A stretch of DNA of 64,000 nucleotides from Meandrina meandrites (Eukaryota; Cnidaria; Anthozoa; Scleractinia; Meandrinidae). Position numbers and translations under genes: made by a program. Positions within the stretch are counted from its first letter, which is position 1. Every line of letters begins with the position of its first letter. Below are positions 24,001 to 33,908 of the stretch, in pieces. The notes below the pieces were generated by a model. It saw nothing but the letters and a program-made list of their open reading frames with translations, did no database searches and was not told where the DNA came from. Where the stretch lies: the NCBI GenBank assembly GCA_963693305.1, contig OY855915.1, positions 186,001 to 250,000 of the forward strand. The letters run 5' to 3'.

Positions 24001-25387
24001 ACGCGTTTTGAACGCAATTGGACGACCTTCGTCAATCCGGCTTTTTCCGCTGCTTGGAAAAGCCCACCCAAAATGGTGGCATGAAACCGAAATTGTCAAA
24101 TTCGATCCCAAGGGTGTTTTTTCGTTTCGCCCCGATGGGGAAAGTTGAAAAAACGCGTTTTGAACGCAATTGGACGACCTTCGTCAATCCGGCTTTTTCC
24201 GCTGCTTGGAAAAGCCCACCCAAAATGGTGGCATGAAACCGAAATTGTCAAATTCGATCCCAAGGGTGTTTTTTCGTTTCGCCCCGATGGGGAAAGTTGA
24301 AAAAACGCGTTTTGAACGCAATTGGACGACCTTCGTCAATCCGGCTTTTTCCGCTGCTTGGAAAAGCCCACCCAAAATGGTGGCATGAAACCGAAATTGT
24401 CAAATTCGATCCCAAGGGTGTTTTTTCGTTTCGCCCCGATGGGGAAAGTTGAAAAAACGCGTTTTGAACGCAATTGGACGACCTTCGTCAATCCGGCTTT
24501 TTCCGCTGCTTGGAAAAGCCCACCCAAAATGGTGGCATGAAACCGAAATTGTCAAATTCGATCCCAAGGGTGTTTTTTCGTTTCGCCCCGATGGGGAAAG
24601 TTGAAAAAACGCGTTTTGAACGCAATTGGACGACCTTCGTCAATCCGGCTTTTTCCGCTGCTTGGAAAAGCCCACCCAAAATGGTGGCATGAAACCGAAA
24701 TTTTAAAATTCGATCCCTAGGGTTTTTTTTTCGTTTCGCCCCGACGAGGAAAGTTGAAAAAACGCATTTTGAACGCAATTGGACGACCTTCGTCAATCCG
24801 GCTTTTTCCGCTGCTTGGAAAAGCCCACCCAAAATGGTGGCATGAAACCGAAATTGTCAAATTCGATCCCAAGGGTGTTTTTTCGTTTCGCCCCGATGGG
24901 GAAAGTTGAAAAAACGCGTTTTGAACGCAATTGGACGACCTTCGTCAATCCGGCTTTTTCCGCTGCTTGGAAAAGCCCACCCAAAATGGTGGCATGAAAC
25001 CGAAATTGTCAAATTCGATCCCAAGGGTGTTTTTTCGTTTCGCCCCGATGGGGAAAGTTGAAAAAACGCGTTTTGAACGCAATTGGACGACCTTCGTCAA
25101 TCCGGCTTTTTCCGCTGCTTGGAAAAGCCCACCCAAAATGGTGGCATGAAACCGAAATTGTCAAATTCGATCCCAAGGGTGTTTTTTCGTTTCGCCCCGA
25201 TGGGGAAAGTTGAAAAAACGCGTTTTGAACGCAATTGGACGACCTTCGTCAATCCGGCTTTTTCCGCTGCTTGGAAAAGCCCACCCAAAATGGTGGCATG
25301 AAACCGAAATTTTAAAATTCGATCCCTAGGGTTTTTTTTTCGTTTCGCCCCGACGGGGAAAGTTGAAAAAACGCATTTTGAACGCAA
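18082..25387 (+). repeat. Family 1, 609-bp higher-order repeat zone (48 units, 10 B)
   Basis: Type B units start at 18082, 19603, 20212, 20821, 21430, 22039, 22496, 23105, 24626 and 25235. From 19603 to 22039 they are exactly 609 bp apart, one B plus three A. The B units have GACGGGG except the one at 24626 (GACGAGG). Private variants also recur: GTGTATTTT in the unit just before the B at 19603, 21430 and 22039; CCAACGGTG two units after the B at 20821 and at 23105; CGCCGAGATGG in the units at 18235 and 23866. No gene is present. Confidence 0.94.
19603..22038 (+). repeat. Four tandem 609-bp HOR units (B-A-A-A)
   Basis: Copies start at 19603, 20212, 20821 and 21430. Each is one 153-bp B monomer followed by three 152-bp A monomers. 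A 457-bp B-A-A at 22039-22495 and another 609-bp unit at 22496-23104 extend the pattern. The copies differ by single substitutions, for example ATCGGG for ATGGGG in the unit at 19908. Confidence 0.9.
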
Positions 25388-28275
25388 TTGGACGACCTTC
25401 GTCAATCCGGCTTTTTCCGCTGCTTGGAAAAGCCCACCCAAAATGGTGGCATGAAACCGAAATTGTCAAATTCGATCCCAAGGGTGTTTTTTCGTTTCGC
25501 CCCGATGGGGAAAGTTGAAAAAACGCGTTTTGAACGCAATTGGACGACCTTCGTCAATCCGGCTTTTTCCGCTGCTTGGAAAAGCCCACCCAAAATGGTG
25601 GCATGAAACCGAAATTGTCAAATTCGATCCCAAGGGTGTTTTTTCGTTTCGCCCCGATGGGGAAAGTTGAAAAAACGCGTTTTGAACGCAATTGGACGAC
25701 CTTCGTCAATCCGGCTTTTTCCGCTGCTTGGAAAAGCCCACCCAAAATGGTGGCATGAAACCGAAATTGTCAAATTCGATCCCAAGGGTGTTTTTTCGTT
25801 TCGCCCCGATGGGGAAAGTTGAAAAAACGCGTTTTGAACGCAATTGGACGACCTTCGTCAATCCGGCTTTTTCCGCTGCTTGGAAAAGCCCACCCAAAAT
25901 GGTGGCATGAAACCGAAATTGTCAAATTCGATCCCAAGGGTGTTTTTTCGTTTCGCCCCGATGGGGAAAGTTGAAAAAACGCGTTTTGAACGCAATTGGA
26001 CGACCTTCGTCAATCCGGCTTTTTCCGCTGCTTGGAAAAGCCCACCCAAAATGGTGGCATGAAACCGAAATTGTCAAATTCGATCCCAAGGGTGTTTTTT
26101 CGTTTCGCCCAGATGGGGAAAGTTGAAAAAACGCGTTTTGAACGCAATTGGACGACCTTCGTCAATCCGGCTTTTTCCGCTGCTTGGAAAAGCCCACCCA
26201 AAATGGTGGCATGAAACCGAAATTGTCAAATTCGATCCCAAGGGTGTTTTTTCGTTTCGCCCCGATGGGGAAAGTTGAAAAAACGCGTTTTGAACGCAAT
26301 TGGACGACCTTCGTCAATCCGGCTTTTTCCGCTGCTTGGAAAAGCCCACCCAAAATGGTGGCATGAAACCGAAATTGTCAAATTCGATCCCAAGGGTGTT
26401 TTTTCGTTTCGCCCCGATGGGGAAAGTTGAAAAAACGCGTTTTGAACGCAATTGGACGACCTTCGTCAATCCGGCTTTTTCCGCTGCTTGGAAAAGCCCA
26501 CCCAAAATGGTGGCATGAAACCGAAATTGTCAAATTCGATCCCAAGGGTGTTTTTTCGTTTCGCCCCGATGGGGAAAGTTGAAAAAACGCGTTTTGAACG
26601 CAATTGGACGACCTTCGTCAATCCGGCTTTTTCCGCTGCTTGGAAAAGCCCACCCAAAATGGTGGCATGAAACCGAAATTGTCAAATTCGATCCCAAGGG
26701 TGTTTTTTCGTTTCGCCCAGATGGGGAAAGTTGAAAAAACGCGTTTTGAACGCAATTGGACGACCTTCGTCAATCCGGCTTTTTCCGCTGCTTGGAAAAG
26801 CCCACCCAAAATGGTGGCATGAAACCGAAATTGTCAAATTCGATCCCAAGGGTGTTTTTTCGTTTCGCCCCGATGGGGAAAGTTGAAAAAACGCGTTTTG
26901 AACGCAATTGGACGACCTTCGTCAATCCGGCTTTTTCCGCTGCTTGGAAAAGCCCACCCAAAATGGTGGCATGAAACCGAAATTGTCAAATTCGATCCCA
27001 AGGGTGTTTTTTCGTTTCGCCCCGATGGGGAAAGTTGAAAAAACGCGTTTTGAACGCAATTGGACGACCTTCGTCAATCCGGCTTTTTCCGCTGCTTGGA
27101 AAAGCCCACCCAAAATGGTGGCATGAAACCGAAATTGTCAAATTCGATCCCAAGGGTGTTTTTTCGTTTCGCCCCGATGGGGAAAGTTGAAAAAACGCGT
27201 TTTGAACGCAATTGGACGACCTTCGTCAATCCGGCTTTTTCCGCTGCTTGGAAAAGCCCACCCAAAATGGTGGCATGAAACCGAAATTGTCAAATTCGAT
27301 CCCAAGGGTGTTTTTTCGTTTCGCCCCGATGGGGAAAGTTGAAAAAACGCGTTTTGAACGCAATTGGACGACCTTCGTCAATCCGGCTTTTTCCGCTGCT
27401 TGGAAAAGCCCACCCAAAATGGTGGCATGAAACCGAAATTGTCAAATTCGATCCCAAGGGTGTTTTTTCGTTTCGCCCCGATGGGGAAAGTTGAAAAAAC
27501 GCGTTTTGAACGCAATTGGACGACCTTCGTCAATCCGGCTTTTTCCGCTGCTTGGAAAAGCCCACCCAAAATGGTGGCATGAAACCGAAATTGTCAAATT
27601 CGATCCCAAGGGTGTTTTTTCGTTTCGCCCCGATGGGGAAAGTTGAAAAAACGCGTTTTGAACGCAATTGGACGACCTTCGTCAATCCGGCTTTTTCCGC
27701 TGCTTGGAAAAGCCCACCCAAAATGGTGGCATGAAACCGAAATTGTCAAATTCGATCCCAAGGGTGTTTTTTCGTTTCGCCCAGATGGGGAAAGTTGAAA
27801 AAACGCGTTTTGAACGCAATTGGACGACCTTCGTCAATCCGGCTTTTTCCGCTGCTTGGAAAAGCCCACCCAAAATGGTGGCATGAAACCGAAATTGTCA
27901 AATTCGATCCCAAGGGTGTTTTTTCGTTTCGCCCCGATGGGGAAAGTTGAAAAAACGCGTTTTGAACGCAATTGGACGACCTTCGTCAATCCGGCTTTTT
28001 CCGCTGCTTGGAAAAGCCCACCCAAAATGGTGGCATGAAACCGAAATTGTCAAATTCGATCCCAAGGGTGTTTTTTCGTTTCGCCCCGATGGGGAAAGTT
28101 GAAAAAACGCGTTTTGAACGCAATTGGACGACCTTCGTCAATCCGGCTTTTTCCGCTGCTTGGAAAAGCCCACCCAAAATGGTGGCATGAAACCGAAATT
28201 GTCAAATTCGATCCCAAGGGTGTTTTTTCGTTTCGCCCCGATGGGGAAAGTTGAAAAAACGCGTTTTGAACGCAA
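25388..28275 (+). repeat. Family 1, B-free stretch of 19 type A monomers
   Basis: Exactly 19 times 152 bp with no type B unit, the longest pure type A run in the window. The only variant I noticed is CGCCCAGATGG for CGCCCCGATGG in the units starting at 25996, 26604 and 27668, which are 608 and 1064 bp apart. This suggests 4- and 7-monomer duplications inside an otherwise uniform stretch. Confidence 0.93.
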
Positions 28276-29648
28276 TTGGACGACCTTCGTCAATCCGGCT
28301 TTTTCCGCTGCTTGGAAAAGCCCACCCAAAATGGTGGCATGAAACCGAAATTTTAAAATTCGATCCCTAGGGTTTTTTTTTCGTTTCGCCCCGACGAGGA
28401 AAGTTGAAAAAACGCATTTTGAACGCAATTGGACGACCTTCGTCAATCCGGCTTTTTCCGCTGCTTGGAAAAGCCCACCCAAATGGTGGCATGAAACCGA
28501 AATTGTCAAATTCGATCCCAAGGGTGTTTTTTCGTTTCGCCCCGATGGGGAAAGTTGAAAAAACGCGTTTTGAACGCAATTGGACGACCTTCGTCAATCC
28601 GGCTTTTTCCGCTGCTTGGAAAAGCCCACCCAAAATGGTGGCATGAAACCGAAATTGTCAAATTCGATCCCAAGGGTGTTTTTTCGTTTCGCCCCGATGG
28701 GGAAAGTTGAAAAAACGCGTTTTGAACGCAATTGGACGACCTTCGTCAATCCGGCTTTTTCCGCTGCTTGGAAAAGCCCACCCAAAATGGTGGCATGAAA
28801 CCGAAATTGTCAAATTCGATCCCAAGGGTGTTTTTTCGTTTCGCCCCGATGGGGGAAAGTTGAAAAAACGCGTTTTGAACGCAATTGGACGACCTTCGTC
28901 AATCCGGCTTTTTCCGCTGCTTGGAAAAGCCCACCCAAAATGGTGGCATGAAACCGAAATTGTCAAATTCGATCCCAAGGGTGTTTTTTCGTTTCGCCCC
29001 GATGGGGAAAGTTGAAAAAACGCGTTTTGAACGCAATTGGACGACCTTCGTCAATCCGGCTTTTTCCGCTGCTTGGAAAAGCCCACCCAAAATGGTGGCA
29101 TGAAACCGAAATTTTAAAATTCGAGTCCCTAGGGTTTTTTTTTCGTTTCGCCCCGACGAGGGAAAGTTGAAAAAACGCATTTTGAACGCAATTGGACGAC
29201 CTTCGTCAATCCGGCTTTTTCCGCTGCTTGGAAAAGCCCACCCCAAATGGTGGCATGAAACCGAAATTGTAAAATTCGATCCCAAGGGTGTTTTTTCGTT
29301 TCGCCCCGATGGGGAAAGTTGAAAAAACGCGTTTTGAACGCAATTGGACGACCTTCGTCAATCCGGCTTTTTCCGCTGCTTGGAAAAGCCCACCCAAAAT
29401 GGTGGCATGAAACCGAAATTGTCAAATTCGATCCCAAGGGTGTTTTTTCGTTTTCGCCCCGATGGGGAAAGTTGAAAAAACGCGTTTTGAACGCAATTGG
29501 ACGACCTTCGTCAATCCGGCTTTTTCCGCTGCTTGGAAAAGCCCACCCAAAATGGTGGCATGAAACCAAATTTTAAAATTCGATCCCTAGGGTTTTTTTT
29601 TCGTTTCGCCCCGACGGGGAAAGTTGAAAAAACGCATTTTGAACGCAA
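28276..29648 (+). repeat. Family 1, nine monomers with clustered single-base indels
   Basis: Unit lengths run 153, 151, 152, 153, 152, 155, 152, 153 and 152. The length changes sit mostly in short runs: CCCAAATGG (one base lost) near 28,485, GATGGGGGA near 28,851, CGAGTCCC near 29,125, CGAGGGAAAG near 29,158, CGTTTTCGCC near 29,452 and ACCAAATTTT (one base lost) near 29,567. A run rearrangement, CACCCCAAATGG, lies near 29,240. Type B-like units start at 28276, 29037 and 29497. Such indels are almost absent elsewhere in family 1. Either this is a locally poor consensus sequence or a truly divergent patch. Confidence 0.9.
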
Positions 29649-31930
29649 TTGGACGACCTTCGTCAATCCGGCTTTTTCCGCTGCTTGGAAAAGCCCACCC
29701 AAAATGGTGGCATGAAACCGAAATTGTCAAATTCGATCCCAAGGGTGTTTTTTCGTTTCGCCCCGATGGGGAAAGTTGAAAAAACGCGTTTTGAACGCAA
29801 TTGGACGACCTTCGTCAATCCGGCTTTTTCCGCTGCTTGGAAAAGCCCACCCAAAATGGTGGCATGAAACCGAAATTGTCAAATTCGATCCCAAGGGTGT
29901 TTTTTCGTTTCGCCCCGATGGGGAAAGTTGAAAAAACGCGTTTTGAACGCAATTGGACGACCTTCGTCAATCCGGCTTTTTCCGCTGCTTGGAAAAGCCC
30001 ACCCAAAATGGTGGCATGAAACCGAAATTGTCAAATTCGATCCCAAGGGTGTTTTTTCGTTTCGCCCCGATGGGGAAAGTTGAAAAAACGCGTTTTGAAC
30101 GCAATTGGACGACCTTCGTCAATCCGGCTTTTTCCGCTGCTTGGAAAAGCCCACCCAAAATGGTGGCATGAAACCGAAATTGTCAAATTCGATCCCAAGG
30201 GTGTTTTTTCGTTTCGCCCCGATGGGGAAAGTTGAAAAAACGCGTTTTGAACGCAATTGGACGACCTTCGTCAATCCGGCTTTTTCCGCTGCTTGGAAAA
30301 GCCCACCCAAAATGGTGGCATGAAACCGAAATTGTCAAATTCGATCCCAAGGGTGTTTTTTCGTTTCGCCCCGATGGGGAAAGTTGAAAAAACGCGTTTT
30401 GAACGCAATTGGACGACCTTCGTCAATCCGGCTTTTTCCGCTGCTTGGAAAAGCCCACCCAAAATGGTGGCATGAAACCGAAATTGTCAAATTCGATCCC
30501 AAGGGTGTTTTTTCGTTTCGCCCCGATGGGGAAAGTTGAAAAAACGCGTTTTGAACGCAATTGGACGACCTTCGTCAATCCGGCTTTTTCCGCTGCTTGG
30601 AAAAGCCCACCCAAAATGGTGGCATGAAACCGAAATTGTCAAATTCGATCCCAAGGGTGTTTTTTCGTTTCGCCCCGATGGGGAAAGTTGAAAAAACGCG
30701 TTTTGAACGCAATTGGACGACCTTCGTCAATCCGGCTTTTTCCTTTGCTTGGAAAAGCCCACCCAAAATGGTGGCATGAAACCGAAATTTTAAAATTCGA
30801 TCCCTAGGGTTTTTTTTTCGTTTCGCCCCGACGAGGAAAGTTGAAAAAACGCATTTTGAACGCAATTGGACGACCTTCGTCAATCCGGCTTTTTCCGCTG
30901 CTTGGAAAAGCCCACCCAAAATGGTGGCATGAAACCGAAATTGTCAAATTCGATCCCAAGGGTGTTTTTTCGTTTTGCCCCGATGGGGAAAGTTGAAAAA
31001 ACGCGTTTTAAACGCAATTGGACGACCTTCGTCAATCCGGCTTTTTCCGCTGCTTGGAAAAGCCCACCCAAAATGGTGGCATGAAACCGAAATTTTAAAA
31101 TTCGATCCCTAGGGTTTTTTTTTCGTTTCGCCCCGACGGGGAAAGTTGAAAAAACGCATTTTGAACGTAATTGGACGACCTTCGTCAATCCGGCTTTTTC
31201 CGCTGCTTGGAAAAGCCCACCCAAAATGGTGGCATGAAACCGAAATTGTCAAATTCGATCCCAAGGGTGATTTTTCGTTTCGCCCCGATGAGGAAAGTTG
31301 AAAAAACGCGTTTTGAACGCAATTGGACGACCTTCGTCAATCCGGCTTTTTCCGCTGCTTGGAAAAGCCCACCCAAAATGGTGGCATGAAACCGAAATTG
31401 TCAAATTCGATCCCAAGGGTGTTTTTTCGTTTCGCCCCGATGGGGAAAGTTGAAAAAACGCGTTTTGAACGCAATTGGACGACCTTCGTCAATCCGGCTT
31501 TTTCCGCTGCTTGGAAAAGCCCACCCAAAATGGTGGCATGAAACCGAAATTGTCAAATTCGATCCCAAGGGTGTTTTTTCGTTTCGCCCCGATGGGGAAA
31601 GTTGAAAAAACGCGTTTTGAACGCAATTGGACGACCTTCGTCAATCCGGCTTTTTCCGCTTCTTGGAAAAGCCAACCCAAAATGGTGGCATGAAACCGAA
31701 ATTGTCAAATTCGATCCCAAGGGTGTTTTTTCGTTTCGCCCCGATGGGGAAAGTTGAAAAAACGCGTTTTGAACGCAATTGGACGACCTTCGTCAATCCG
31801 GCTTTTTCCGCTGCTTGGAAAAGCCCACCCAAAATGGTGGCATGAAACCGAAATTGTCAAATTCGATCCCAAGGGTGTTTTTTCGTTTCGCCCCGATGGG
31901 GAAAGTTGAAAAAACGCGTTTTGAACGCAA
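29649..31930 (+). repeat. Family 1, 15 monomers, 2 type B
   Basis: Type B units start at 30713 (GACGAGG, preceded by TCCTTTGC) and 31018 (GACGGGG, with GAACGTAA). The type A unit at 30866 introduces the TTTTAAACGC variant, later a fixed member of the 6- and 7-mer HORs. The unit at 31171 has GGGTGATTTTTCG and GATGAGG, and the one at 31627 begins with TTCTTGG and AAGCCAACCC variants. No gene is present. Confidence 0.92.
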
Positions 31931-32843
31931 TTGGACGACCTTCGTCAATCCGGCTTTTTCCGCTGCTTGGAAAAGCCCACCCAAAATGGTGGCATGAAAC
32001 CGAAATTGTCAAATTCGATCCCAAGGGTGTTTTTTCGTTTCGCCTTGACGGGGAAAGTTGAAGAAACGCATTTTGAACGCAATTGGACGACCTTCGTCAA
32101 TCCGGCTTTTTCCGCTGCTTGGAAAAGCCCACCCAAAATGGTGGCATGAAACCGAAATTGTCAAATTCGATCCCAAGGGTGTTTTTTCGTTTCGCCCCGA
32201 TGGGGAAAGTTGAAAAAACGCGTTTTGAACGCAATTGGACGACCTTCGTCAATCCGGCTTTTTCCGCTGCTTGGAAAAGCCCACCCAAAATGGTGGCATG
32301 AAACCGACATTTTAAAATTCGATCCCTAGGGTTTTTTTTTCGTTTCGCCCCGACGGGGAAAGTTGAAAAAACGCGTTTTGAACGCAATTGGACGACCTTC
32401 GTCAATCCGGCTTTTTCCGCTGCTTGGAAAAGCCCACCCAAAATGGTGGCATGAAACCGAAATTGTCAAATTCGATCCCAAGGGTGTTTTTTCGTTTCGC
32501 CCCGATGGGGAAAGTTGAAAAAACGCGTTTTAAACGCAATTGGACGACCTTCGTCAATCCGGCTTTTTCCGCTGCTTGGAAAAGCCCACCCAAAATGGTG
32601 GCATGAAACCGAAATTGTAAAATTCGATCCCAAGGGTGTTTTTTCGTTTCGCCCCGATGGGGAAAGTTGAAAAAACGCGTTTTGAACGCAATTGGACGAC
32701 CTTCGTCAATCCGGCTTTTTCCGCTGCTTGGAAAAGCCCACCCAAAATGGTGGCATGAAACCGAAATTGTCAAATTCGATCCCAAGGGTGTTTTTTCGTT
32801 TCGCCCCGATGGGGAAAGTTGAAAAAACGCGTTTTGAACGCAA
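31931..32843 (+). repeat. 6-mer higher-order repeat (913 bp), copy a
   Basis: Six monomers in fixed order: (1) type A with CGCCTTGACGGGG and GTTGAAGAAACGCAT, (2) type A, (3) type B with ACCGACATTTT, (4) type A with TTTTAAACGC, (5) type A with ATTGTAAAATTCG, (6) type A. In this copy the B unit has ACGCGT, the type A ending, unlike the other copies of that member. Confidence 0.92.
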
Positions 32844-33908
32844 TTGGACGACCTTCGTCAATCCGGCTTTTTCCGCTGCTTGGAAAAGCCCACCCAAAAT
32901 GGTGGCATGAAACCGAAATTGTCAAATTCGATCCCAAGGGTGTTTTTTCGTTTCGCCTTGACGGGGAAAGTTGAAGAAACGCATTTTGAACGCAATTGGA
33001 CGACCTTCGTCAATCCGGCTTTTTCCGCTGCTTGGAAAAGCCCACCCAAAATGGTGGCATGAAACCGAAATTGTCAAATTCGATCCCAAGGGTGTTTTTT
33101 CGTTTCGCCCCGATGGGGAAAGTTGAAAAAACGCGTTTTGAACGCAATTGGACGACCTTCGTCAATCCGGCTTTTTCCGCTGCTTGGAAAAGCCCACCCA
33201 AAATGGTGGCATGAAACCGACATTTTAAAATTCGATCCCTAGGGTTTTTTTTTCGTTTCGCCCCGACGGGGAAAGTTGAAAAAACGCATTTTGAACGCAA
33301 TTGGACGACCTTCGTCAATCCGGCTTTTTCCGCTGCTTGGAAAAGCCCACCCAAAATGGTGGCATGAAACCGAAATTGTCAAATTCGATCCCAAGGGTGT
33401 TTTTTCGTTTCGCCCCGATGGGGAAAGTTGAAAAAACGCGTTTTAAACGCAATTGGACGACCTTCGTCAATCCGGCTTTTTCCGCTGCTTGGAAAAGCCC
33501 ACCCAAAATGGTGGCATGAAACCGAAATTGTAAAATTCGATCCCAAGGGTGTTTTTTCGTTTCGCCCCGATGGGGAAAGTTGAAAAAACGCGTTTTGAAC
33601 GCAATTGGACGACCTTCGTCAATCCGGCTTTTTCCGCTGCTTGGAAAAGCCCACCCAAAATGGTGGCATGAAACCGAAATTGTCAAATTCGATCCCAAGG
33701 GTGTTTTTTCGTTTCGCCCCGATGGGGAAAGTTGAAAAAACGCGTTTTGAACGCAATTGGACGACCTTCGTCAATCCGGCTTTTTCCGCTGCTTGGAAAA
33801 GCCCACCCAAAATGGTGGCATGAAACCGAAATTGTCAAATTCGATCCCAAGGGTGTTTTTTCGTTTCGCCCCGATGGGGAAAGTTGAAAAAACGCGTTTT
33901 GAACGCAA
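32844..33908 (+). repeat. 7-mer higher-order repeat (1065 bp), copy a
   Basis: Same order of marked monomers as the neighbouring 913-bp unit (CCTTGACGGGG, plain A, B with GACATTTT, TTTTAAACGC, GTAAAATTCG), but with two plain A units at the end instead of one. The next unit starts again with the CCTTGACGGGG monomer at 33909. Confidence 0.92.

Noticed and set aside
28276..29648. Mobile element insertion in the irregular patch
   Set aside because: Only single-base length changes are present. There is no foreign sequence, terminal repeat or target-site duplication.
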